Shown: positions 23,092-34,500 of the stretch, piece by piece
How the letters are laid out: the number at the start of each line of letters is the position of its first letter
Numbering within the stretch: position 1 is the stretch's first letter
Assembly (NCBI GenBank): GCA_911728455.2
Contig: OU452224.1
Span: forward strand, 4,588,001-4,652,000
DNA: 64,000 nt
Direction: 5' to 3'
Origin: Marthasterias glacialis
Taxonomy: Eukaryota; Echinodermata; Asteroidea; Forcipulatida; Asteriidae
The notes under the pieces: generated by a model
The model's input: the letters and a program-made list of their open reading frames with translations, nothing else
Told to the model about the DNA's origin: nothing
Database searches by the model: none
Position numbers and translations under genes: made by a program

Positions 23092-24066
23092 ATGGGCTTT
23101 CCGAAAATGCCGGTCTTGGGGCTGCGGGATAAACAGGGAGGTTCCAGGGGACCGCGGAAGGAGGACACCCCGAGGATGTCCAGTGCATACGGACATGCTG
23201 TGTGTACGTCAACAATAGCCATGGCTGCTACGTGTGTACTGGACCGAAGCGAGCAAAAAATAAAAACGCCGAAAAAGAAGTCGGCAGCACCACGGCCAAT
23301 AACTCCAGAAATAACGGGGCTAGAGAGAAATTTCTTGTACCTGCAGTTAGCTACCAGAGTCCTGCATCCGAAAATCTGGTTTTCCCGGCCAGCCAGGGCC
23401 ATCTTCCGCCTTGAAACGACCAGGGAGCGGGGCTGCTCCGAGTGCGCTTCAAACGCCTGTCTAATGGCACTTTTGTACACGAAGCTGTAACAGAGTGAAA
23501 ACAAGACTTAGCAACGACTCTATCTCCCAAAGTATTGGCGGGAAACTGACAAGTCTGACACTGTTGAAAAGCCCTGCTCATGGGCTTTCCGAAAATGCCA
23601 ATCTTGGGGCTGCGGGATAAACAGGGAGGTTCCAGGGGACCGCGGAAGGAGGACACCCCGAGGATGTCCAGTGCATAGGGACATGCTGTGTGTACGTCAA
23701 CAATAGCCATGGCCGCTACGTGTGTACTGGATCGAAGCCAGCAAAAAAAAAACGCCGAAAAAAGAAGTCGGCAGCACCACGGCCAATAACTCCAGAAATA
23801 ATGGGGCTAGAGAGAAATTTCTTATACCTGCAGTTAGCTACCATAGGTCTGCATCCGAAAATCTGGTTTTCCCGGCCAGCCAGGGCCATCTTCCGCCTTG
23901 GAACGACCAGGGAGCGGGGCTGCTCCGAGTGCGCTTCAAACGCCTGTCTAATGGCACTTTTGTACACGAAGCTGTAACAGAGTGAAAACAAGACTTAGCA
24001 ACGACGCTATCTCCCAAAGTATTGGCGGGAAACTGACAAGTCTGACACTGTTGAAAAGCCCTGCTC
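23092..24066 (+). repeat. Last two left-domain monomers before the domain boundary
   Basis: The copy at 23092 has private GGACCGAAGCGAGC and CTACCAGAG. The copy at 23580 has CCATGGCCGC, CTTATACC, and the pair CATAGGTCTGC with CCTTGGAACGACC. That last pair reappears in the middle domain at 25051, 27015 and 30168, so this copy links both domains. After about 23990 the left markers (GGTTCC or GGTGGC) stop and CCAAGG-type copies begin. Confidence 0.78.
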
Positions 24067-27000
24067 ATGGGCTTTCCGAAAATGCCGGTCTTGGGGCTGC
24101 GGGATAAACAGGGAGGTTGCCAGGGACCGCGGAAGGAGGACACCCCGAGGATGTCCAGTGCATACGGACATGCTGTGTGTGCGTCAACAATAGCCAAGGC
24201 TGCTACGTGTGTACTGGATCGAAGCCAGCAAAAAAAAAAAACGAAGAAAAAAGAAGTCGGCAGCACCACGGCCAAAAACTACAGAAATAATGGGGCTAGA
24301 GAGAAATTTCTTGTACCTGCAGTTAGCTCTCATAGTCCTGCATCCGAAATTCTGGTTTTCCCGGCCAGCCAGGGCCATCTTCCGCCTTGAAACGACCAGT
24401 GAGCGGGGCTGCTCCGAGTGCGCTTCAAACGCCTGTCTAAAGGCACTTTTGTACACGAAGCTGTAACAGAGTGAAAACAAGACTTAGCAACGACTCTATC
24501 TCCCAAAGTATTGGCGGGAAACTGACAAGTCTGACACTGTTGAAAAGCCCTGCTTATGGGCTTTCCGAAAATGCCGGTCTTGGGGCTATGGGATAAACAG
24601 GGAGGTTGCCAGGGACCGTGGAAGGAGGACACCCCGAGGATGTCCAGTGCATACGGACATGCTGTGTGTACGTCAACAATAGCCATGGCTGCTACGTGTG
24701 TACTGGATCGAAGCCAGCAAAAAAAAAAAAAAAAACGCCAAAAAATAAAAGTCGGTGGCGCCACGGCTAAAAACTACAGAAATAATGAGGCTAGAGAGAA
24801 ATTTCTTGTACCTGCAGTTAGCTCTCATAGTCCTGCATCCGAAATTCTGGTTTTCCCGGCCAGCCAGGGCCATCTTCCGCCTTGAAACGACCAGTGAGCG
24901 GGGCTGCTCCGAGTGCGCTTCAAACGCCTGTCTAATGGCACTTTTGTACACGAAGCTGTAACAGAGTGAAAACAAGACTTAGCAACGACTCTATCTCCCA
25001 AAGTATTGGCGGGAAACTGACAAGTCTGACACTGTTGGAAAGCCCTGCTCATGGGCTTTCCGAAAATGCCGGTCTTGGGGCTGCGGGATAAACAGGGAGG
25101 TTCCCAGGGACCGCGGAAGGAGGACACCCCAAGGATGTCCAGTGTATACGGACATGCTGTGTGTACGTCAACAATAGCCATGGCTGCTACCTGTGTACTG
25201 GATCGAAGCCAGCAAAAAATAAAAACGCCGAAAAAAGAAGTCGGCAGCACCACGGCCAATAACTCCAGAAATAATGGGGCTAGAGAGAAATTTCTTGTAC
25301 CTGCAGTTAGCTACCATAGGTCTGCATCCGAATATCTGGTTTTCCCGGCCAGCCAGGGCCATCTTCCGCCTTGGAACGACCAGGGAGCGGGGCTGCTCCG
25401 AGTGCGCTTCAAACGCCTGTCTAATGGCACTTTTGTACACGAAGCGGTAACAGAGTGAAAACAAGACTTAGCAACGACTCTATCTCCCAAAGTATTGGCG
25501 GGAAACTGACAAGTTTGACACTGTTGGAAAGCCCAGCTCATGGGCTTTCTGAAAATGCCGGTCTTGGGGCTGCGGGATAAACAGGGAGGTTGTCAGGGAC
25601 CGCGGAAGGAGGACACCCCGAGGATGTCCAGTGCATACGGACATGCTGTGTGTGCGTCAACAATAGCCAAGGCTGCTACGTGTGTACTGGATCGAAGCCA
25701 GCAAAAAAAAAAACGCCGAAAAAAGAAGTCGGCAGCACCACGGCCAATAACTCCAGAAATAATGGGGCTAGAGAGAAATTTCTTGTACCTGCAGTTAGCT
25801 ACCTTAGTCCTGCATCCAAAAATCTGGTTTTCCCGGCCAGCCAGGGCCATCTTCCGCCTTGAAACGACGGGGGAGCGGGGCTGCTCCGAGTGCGCTTCAA
25901 ACGCCTGTCTAATGGCACTTTTGTACACGAAGCTGTAACAGAGTGAAAACAAGACTTAGCAACGACTGTATCTCCCAAAGTATTGGCGGGAAACTGACAA
26001 GTCTGACACTGTTCAAAAGCCCTGCTCATGGGCTTTCCGAAAATGCCGGTCTTGGGGCTGCGGGATAAACAGGGAGGTTGCCAGGGACCGCCGAAGGAGG
26101 ACACCCCGAGGATGTCCAGTGCATACGGCCATGCTGTGTGTACGTCAACATTAGCCATGGCTGCTAAGTGTGTACTGGATCGAAGCCAGCAAAAAAAAAA
26201 AAAAAAACGCCAAAAAATAAAAGTCGGTGGCGCCACGGCTAAAAACTACAGAAATAATGGGGCTAGAGAGAAATTTCTTGTACCTGCAGTTAGCTCTCAT
26301 AGTCCTGCATCCGAAATTCTGGTTTTCCCGGCCAGCCAGGGCCATCTTCCGCCTTGAAACGACCAGTGAGCGGGGCTGCTCCGAGTGCGCTTCAAACGCC
26401 TGTCTAATGGCACTTTTGTACACGAAGCTGTAACAGAGTGAAAACAAGACTTAGCAACGACTCTATCTCCCAAAGTATTGGCGGGAAACTGACAAGTCTG
26501 ACACTGTTGGAAAGCCCTGCTCATGGGCTTTCCGAAAATGCCGGTCTTGGGGCTATGGGATAAACAGGGAGGTTGCCAGGGACCGTGGAAGGAGGACACC
26601 CCGAGGATGTCCAGTGCATACGGACATGCTGTGTGTACGTCAACAATAGCCATGGCTGCTACGTGTGTACTGGATCGAAGCCAGCAAAAAAAAATAAAAA
26701 CGCCGAAAAAAGAAGTCGGTGGCGCCACGGCTAATAACTCTAGAAATAATGGGGGTAGAGAGAAATTTGTTGTACCTGCAGTTAGCTACCATAGTCCTGC
26801 ATCCAAAAATCTGGTTCTCCCGGCCACCAAGGGCCATCTTCCGCCTTGAAACGACAAGGGAGCGGGGCTGCTCCGAGTGCGCTTCAAACAACTGTCTAAT
26901 GGCACTTTTGTACACGAAGCTGTAACAGAGTGAAAACAAGACTTAGCAACAACTGTATCTCCCAAAGTATTTGCGGGAAACTGACAAGTCTGACACTGTT

Positions 27001-28481
27001 GGAAAGCCCTGCTCATGGGCTTTCCGAAAATGCCGGTCTTGGGGCTGCGGGATAAACAGGGAGGTTCCCAGGGACCGCGGAAGGAGGACACCCCAAGGAT
27101 GTCCAGTGTATACGGACATGCTGTGTGTACGTCAACAATAGCCATGGCTGCTACCTGTGTACTGGATCGAAGCCAGCAAAAAATAAAAACGCCGAAAAAA
27201 GAAGTCGGCAGCACCACGGCCAATAACTCCAGAAATAATGGGGCTAGAGAGAAATTTCTTGTACCTGCAGTTAGCTACCATAGGTCTGCATCCGAATATC
27301 TGGTTTTCCCGGCCAGCCAGGGCCATCTTCCGCCTTGGAACGACCAGGGAGCGGGGCTGCTCCGAGTGCGCTTCAAACGCCTGTCTAATGGCACTTTTGT
27401 ACACGAAGCGGTAACAGAGTGAAAACAAGACTTAGCAACGACTCTATCTCCCAAAGTATTGGCGGGAAACTGACAAGTTTGACACTGTTGGAAAGCCCAG
27501 CTCATGGGCTTTCTGAAAATGCCGGTCTTGGGGCTGCGGGATAAACAGGGAGGTTGTCAGGGACCGCGGAAGGAGGACACCCCGAGGATGTCCAATGCAT
27601 ACGGACATGCTGTGTGTGCGTCAACAATAGCCAAGGCTGCTACGTGTGTACTGGATCGAAGCCAGCAAAAAAAAAAACGCCGAAAAAAGAAGTCGGCAGC
27701 ACCACGGCCAATAACTCCAGAAATAATGGGGCTAGAGAGAAATTTCTTGTACCTGCAGTTAGCTACCTTAGTCCTGCATCCAAAAATCTGGTTTTCCCGG
27801 CCAGCCAGGGCCATCTTCCGCCTTGAAACGACGGGGGAGCGGGGCTGCTCCGAGTGCGCTTCAAACGCCTGTCTAATGGCACTTTTGTACACGAAGCTGT
27901 AACAGAGTGAAAACAAGACTTAGCAACAACTCTATCTCTCAAAGTATTGGCGGGAAACTGACAAGTCTGACACTGTTGGAAAGCCCTGCTCATGGGCTTT
28001 CCGAAAATGCCGGTCTTGGGGCTGCGGGATAAACAGGGAGGTTGCCAGGGACCGCGGAAGGAGGACACCCTGAAGATAACCAGTGCATAGGGACATGCTG
28101 TGTGTACGTCAACAATAGCCATGGCTGCTACGTGTGTACTGGATCGAATCCAGCAACAACAAAAAACGCCGAAAAATAAAAGTCGGTGGCGCCACGGTTA
28201 ATAACTACAGAAATAATGGGGCTAGAGAGAAATTTCTTGTACCTGCAGTTAGCTACCATAGTCCTGCATCCGAAAATCTGGTTTTCCTGGCCAGCCAGGG
28301 CCATCTTCCGCCTTGAAACGACCAGGGAGCGGGGCTGCTCCGAGTGCGCTTCCAACGCCTGTCTAATGGCACTTTTGTACACGAAGCTGTAACAGAGTGA
28401 AAACAAGACTTAGCAACGACGCTATCTCCCAATGTATTGGCGGGAAACTGACAGGTCTGACACTGTAGAAAAGCCCTGCTC
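24067..28481 (+). repeat. Start of the middle domain, with a duplicated dimer
   Basis: Copies start at 24067, 24556, 25051, 25540, 26028, 26523, 27015, 27504 and 27992. The first CCAAGG and GTGCGTCAAC variants of the window appear in the 24067 copy. The segment about 25012-25962 repeats at 26976-27926 (offset 1964) with one difference noticed (CCAATGCAT at 27596). Some copies have A-tracts of 15-17 bases and the GTGGCGCCAC palindrome. Others have the GCGGTAACAG change in place of GCTGTAACAG. Confidence 0.8.
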
Positions 28482-31400
28482 ATGGGCTTTCCGAAAATGC
28501 CGGTCTTGGGGCTGCGGGATAAACAGGGAGGTTGCCAGGGACCGCGGAAAGAGGACACCCCGAGGATGTCCAGTGCATACGGAGATGCTGTGTGTGCGTC
28601 AACAATAGCCAAGGCTGCTACGTGTGTACTGGATCGAAGCCAGCACAAAAAAAAACGCCGAAAAAAGAAGTCGGCAGCACGAAGGCCAATAACTCCAAAA
28701 AAAATGGGGCTAGAGAGAAATTTCTTGTACCTGCAGTTAGCTACCATAGTCCTGCATCCGAAAATCTGGTTTTCCCGGCCAGCCAGGCTGGGGCTGTGTG
28801 TACGTCAACATAGCCATGGCTGCTACGTGTGTACTGGATCGAAGCCAGCAAAAAAAAAATAAAAACGCCGAAAAAAGAAGTCGGTGGCGCCACGGCTAAT
28901 AACTCTAGAAATAATGGGGCTAGAGAGAAATTTCTTGTACCTGCAGTTAGCTACTATAGTCCTGCATCCGAAAATCTGGTTTTCCCGGCCAGCCAGGGCC
29001 ATCTTCCGCCTTGAAACGACGGGGGAGCAGGGCTGCTCCGAGTGCGCTTCAAACGCCTGTCTAATGGCACTTTTGTACACGAAGCTGTAACAGAGTGAAA
29101 ACAAGACTTAGCAACGACTGTATCTCCTAAAGTATTGGCGGGAAACTGACAAGTCTGACACTGTTCAAAAGCCCTGCTCATGGGCTTTCCGAAAATGCCG
29201 GTCTTGGGGCTGCGGGATAAACAGGGAGGTTGCCAGGGACCGCCGAAGGAGGACACCCCGAGGATGTCCAGTGCATACGGCCATGCTGTGTGTACGTCAA
29301 CATTAGCCATGGCTGCTACCTGTGTACTGGATCGAAGCCAGCAAAAAAAAAAAAAAAAAACGCCAAAAAATAAAAGTCGGTGGCGCCACGGCTAAAAACT
29401 ACAGAAATAATGGGGCTAGAGAGAAATTTCTTGTACCTGCAGTTAGCTCTCATAGTCCTGCATCCGAAATTCTGGTTTTCCCGGCCAGCCAGGGCCATCT
29501 TCCGCCTTGAAACGACCAGTGATCGGGGCTGCTCCGAGTGCGCTTCAAACGCCTGTCTAATGGCACTTTTGTACACGAAGCTGTAACAGAGTGAAAACAA
29601 GACTTAGCAACGACTCTATCTCCCAAAGTATTGGCGGGAAACTGACAAGTCTGACACTGTTGGAAAGCCCTGCTCATGGGCTTTCCGAAAATGCCGGTCT
29701 TGGGGCTGCGGGATAAACAGGGAGGTTGCCAGGGACCGTGGAAGGAGGACACCCCGAGGATGTCCAGTGCATACGGACATGCTGTGTGTGCGTCAACAAT
29801 AGCCATGGCTGCTACGTGTGTACTGGATCGAAGCCAGCAAAAAAAAATAAAAACGCCGAAAAAAGAAGTCGGTGGCGCCACGGCTAATAACTCTAGAAAT
29901 AATGGGGGTAGAGAGAAATTTGTTGTACCTGCAGTTAGCTACCATAGTCCTGCATCCAAAAATCTGGTTCTCCCGGCCACCAAGGGCCATCTTCCGCCTT
30001 GAAACGACAAGGGAGCGGGGCTGCTCCGAGTGCGCTTCAAACAACTGTCTAATGGCACTTTTGTACACGAAGCTGTAACAGAGTGAAAACAAGACTTAGC
30101 AACAACTGTATCTCCCAAAGTATTTGCGGGAAACTGACAAGTCTGACACTGTTGGAAAGCCCTGCTCATGGGCTTTCCGAAAATGCCGGTCTTGGGGCTG
30201 CGGGATAAACAGGGAGGTTCCCAAGGACCGCGGAAGGAGGACACCCCAAGGATGTCCAGTGCATACGGACATGCTGTGTGTACGTCAACAATAGCCATGG
30301 CTGCTACCTGTGTACTGGATCGAAGCCAGCAAAAAATAAAAACGCCGAAAAAAGAAGTCGGCAGCACCACGGCCAATAACTACAGAAATAATGGGGCTAG
30401 AAAGAAACTTCTTGTACCTGCAGTTAGCTACCATAGGTCTGCATCCGAAAATCTGGTTTTCCCGGCCAGCCAGGGCCATCTTCCGCCTTGGAACGACCAG
30501 GGAGCGGGGCTGCTCCGAGTGCGCTTCAAACGCCTGTCTTATGGCACTTTTGTACACGAAGCTGTAACAGAGTGAAAACAAGACTTAGCAACGACTCTAT
30601 CTCCCAAAGTATTGGCGGGAAACTGACAAGTTTGACACTGCTGGAAAGCCCTGCTCATGGGCTTTCTGAAAATGCCGGTCTTGGGGCTGCGGGATAAACA
30701 GGGAGGTTGCCAGGGACCGCGGAAGGAGGACACCCCGAGGATGTCCAGTGCATACGGACATGCTGTGTGTGCGTCAACAATAGCCAAGGCTGCTACTTGT
30801 GTACTGGATCGAAGCCAGCAAAAAAAAACGCCGAAAAAAGAAGTCGGCAGCACCACGGCCAATAACTCCAGAAATAATAGGGCTAGAGAGAAATTTCTTG
30901 TACCTGCAGTTAGCTACCATAGTCCTGCATCCGAAAATCTGGTTTTCCCGGCCAGCCAGGGCCATCTTCCGCCTTGAAACGACCAGGGAGCGGGGCTGCT
31001 CCGAGTGCGCTTCAAACGCCTGTCTAATGGCACTTTTGTACACGAAGCTGTAACAGAGTGAAAACAAGACTTAGCAACAACTCTATCTCTCAAAGTATTG
31101 GCGGGAAACTGACAAGTCTGACACTGTTGGAAAGCCCTGCTCATGGGCTTTCCGAAAATGCCGGTCTTGGGGCTGCGGGATAAACAGGGAGGTTGCCAGG
31201 GACCGCGGAAGGAGGACACCCTGAAGATGTCCAGTGCATAGGGACATGCTGTGTGTACGTCAACAATAGCCATGGCTGCTACGTGTGTACTGGATCGAAT
31301 CCAGCAACAACAAAAAACGCCGAAAAATAAAAGTCGGTGGCGCCACGGTTAATAACTACAGAAATAATGGGGCTAGAGAGAAATTTCTTGTACCTGCAGT

Positions 31401-31580
31401 TAGCTACCATAGTCCTGCATCCGAAAATCTGGTTTTCCTGGCCAGCCAGGGCCATCTTCCGCCTTGAAACGACCAGGGAGCGGGGCTGCTCCGAGTGCGC
31501 TTCCAACGCCTGTCTAAAGGCACTTTTGTACACGAAGCTGTAACAGAGTGAAAACAAGACTTAGCAACGACGCTATCTCC
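25830..31580 (+). repeat. Segmental duplication, about 2.6 kb at about 3152-bp offset
   Basis: Copies at 26028, 26523, 27015, 27504 and 27992 correspond in order to 29180, 29676, 30168, 30657 and 31143, with offsets of 3151-3153 bp. Shared rare features include GGCCATGCTG with CATTAGCC, GGGGGTAGAG with TTGTTGTACC, TTTGCGGG, and GGATCGAATCCAGCAACAAC. Differences are scattered (for example GTCAGGG versus GCCAGGG, and GATAACC versus GATGTCC), so this duplication looks older than HOR A or B. Correspondence ends near 28430, where the first member jumps to the type seen at 32614. Confidence 0.82.
28482..29179 (+). repeat. Fused copy pair with an internal deletion of about 287 bp
   Basis: The distance between phase boxes is 698 bp instead of about 980. 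At 28781-28800 the box GGCCAGCCAGG runs straight into CTGGGG and then GCTGTGTGTACG, whereas normally about 287 bp lie between. About 5 bases (28788-28792) look like junction filler. One further base is lost just after (CAACATAGCC). The missing part includes the GGAGC hairpin, E2F-like box, inverted repeat and phase box. This is the only large internal deletion in the window and seems to be present once. Confidence 0.88.
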
Positions 31581-34500
31581 CAAAGTATTGGCGGGAAACT
31601 GACAAGTCTGACACTGTTGAAAAGCCCTGCTCATGGGCTTTCCGAAAATGCCGGTCTTGGGGCTGCGGTATAAACAGGGAGGTTGCCAGGGACGCGGAAG
31701 GAGGACAAACGAGGATGTCCAGTGCATACGGATATGCTGTGTGTGCGTCAACAATAGCCAAGGCTACTACGTGTGTACTGGATCGAAGCCAGCAAAAAAA
31801 AAAACCGCCGAAAAAAGAAGTCGGCAGCACCAAGGCCAATAACTCCAGAAATAATGGGGCTAGAGAGAAATTTATTGTACCTGCAGTTAGCTACCATAGT
31901 CCTGCATCCGAAAATCTGGTTCTCCCGGCCACCCAGGGCCATCTTCCGCCTTGAAACGACAAAGGAGCGGGGCTGCTCCGAGTGCGCTTCAAACAACTGT
32001 CTAATGGCACTTTTGTACACGAAGCTGTAACAGAGTGAAAACAAGACTTAGCAACAACTGTATCTCCCAAAGTATTTGCGGGAAACTGACAAGTCTGACA
32101 CTGTTGGAAAGCCCTGCTCATGGGCTTTCTGAAAATGCCGGTCTTGGGCCTGCGGGATAAACAGGGAGGTTCCCAGGGACCGCGGAAGGAGGACACCCCA
32201 AGGATGTCCAGTGCATACAGACATGCTGTGTGTACGTCAACAATAGCCATGGCTGCTTCGTGTGTACTGGATCGAAGCCAGCAAAAAAAAATTAAAAACG
32301 CCGAAAAATAAAAGTCGGTGGCGCCACGGCCAATAACTCCAGAAATAATGGGGCTAGAGAGAAATTTCTTGTACCTGCAGTCAGCTACCATAGTCCTGCA
32401 TCCGAAAATCTGGTTTTCCCGGCCAGCCAGGGCCATCTTCCGCCTTGAAACGACCAGTGAGCGGGGCTGCTCCGAGTGCGCTTCAAACGCCTGTCTAATG
32501 GCACTTTTGTACACGAAGCTGTAACAGAGTGAAAACAAGACTTAGCAACGACGCTATCTCCCAATGTATTGGCGGGAAACTGACAGGTCTGACACTGTAG
32601 AAAAGCCCTGCTCATGGGCTTTCCGAAAATGCCGGTCTTGGGGCTGCGGGATAAACAGGGAGGTTGCCAGGGACCGCGGAAGGAGGACACCCCGAGGATG
32701 TCCAGTGCATACGGACATGCTGTGTGTGCGTCAACAATAGCCAAGGCTACTACGTGTGTACTGGATCGAAGCCAGCAAAAAAAAAAAACCGCCGAAAAAA
32801 GAAGTCGGCAGCACCAAGGCCAATAACTCCAGAAATAATGGGGCTAGAGAGAAATTACTTGTACCTGCAGTTAGCTACTATAGTCCTGCATCCGAAAATC
32901 TGGTTTTCCCGGCCAGCCAGGGCCATCTTCCACCTTGAAACGACCAGGGAGCGGGGCTGCTCCGAGTGCGCTTCAAACGCCTGTCTAATGGCACTTTTGT
33001 ACACGAAGCTGTAACAGAGTGAAATCAAGACTTAGCAACGACTCTATCTCTCAAAGTATTGGCGGGAAACTGACAACTCTGACACTGTTGGAAAGCCCTG
33101 CTGATGGGCTTTCCGAAAATGCCGGTCTTGGGGCTGCGGGATAAACAGGGAGGTTGCCAGGGACCGTGGAAGGAGGACACCCTGAGGATGTCCAGTGCAT
33201 ACGGACATGCTGTGTGTACGTCAACAATAGCCAAGGCTGCTACGTGTGTACTGGATCGAAGCCAGCCAAAAAAAAAACGCCGAAAAAAGAAGTCGGCAGC
33301 ACCACGGCAAATAACTCCAAAAATAATGGGGCTAGAGAGAAATTTCTTGTACCTGCAGTTAGCTACCATAGTCTTGCATCCGAAAATCTGGTTTTCCCGG
33401 CCAGCCAGGGCCATCTTCCGCCTTGAAACGACCAGGGAGCGGGGCTGCTCCGAGTGCGCTTCAAACGCCTGTCTAATGGCACTTTTGTACACGAAGCTGT
33501 AACAGAGTAAAAACAAGACCTAGCAACTACGCTATCTCCCACAGTATTGGCGGGAAACTGACAAGTCCGACACTGTTGAAAAGCCCTGCTCATGGGCTTT
33601 CCAAAAATGCCGGTCTTGGGGCTGCGGGATAAACAGGGAGGTTGCCAGCGACCGCGGAAGGAGGACACCCCGAAGATGTCAAGTGCATACGGACATGCTG
33701 TGTGTGCGTCAACAATAGCCAAGGCTGCTACGTGTGTACTGGATCGAAGCCAGCCAAAAAAAAAAACGCCGAAAAAAGAAGTCGGCAGCACCACGGCAAA
33801 TAACTCCAAAAATAATGGGGCTAGAGAGAAATTTCTTGTACCTGCAGTTAGCTACCATAGTCTTGCATCCGAAAATCTGGTTTTCCCGGCCAGCCAGGGC
33901 CATCTTCCGCCTTGAAACGACCAGGGAGCGGGGCTGCTCCAAGTGCGCTTCAAACGCCTGTCTAATGGCACTTTTGTACACCAAGCTGTAACAGAGTGAA
34001 AACAAGACTTAGCAACGACTCTATCTCCCAAAGTATTGGCGGGAAACTGACAAGTCTGACACTGTTGAAAAGCCCTGCTCATGGGCTTTCCGAAAATGCC
34101 GGTCTTGGGGCTGCGGGATAAACAGGGAGGTTGCCAGGGACCGCGGAAGGAGGACACCCCGAGGATGTCAAGTGCATACGGACATGCTGTGTGTGCGTCA
34201 ACAATAGCCAAAGCTGCTACGTGTGTACTGGATCGAAGCCAGCAAAAAAAAAAACCGCCGAAAAAAGAAGTCGGCAGCACCACGGCCAATAACTCCAGAA
34301 ATAATGAGGCTAGAGAGAAATTTCTTGTACCTGCAGTTAGCTACCATAGTCCTGCATCCGAAAATCTGGTTTTCCCGGCCAGCCAGGGCCATCTTCCGCC
34401 TTGAAACGACCAGGGAGCGGGGCTGCTCCGAGTGCGCTTCAAACGCCTGTCTAATGGCACTTTTGTACACGAAGCTGTAACAGAGTGAAAACAAGACTTA

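Noticed and set aside
28141-28170. CAACAACAAAAAACG as a new microsatellite
   Set aside because: It is a local variant of the A-tract shared by the three duplicated copies 27992, 31143 and 34570, not an independent repeat.
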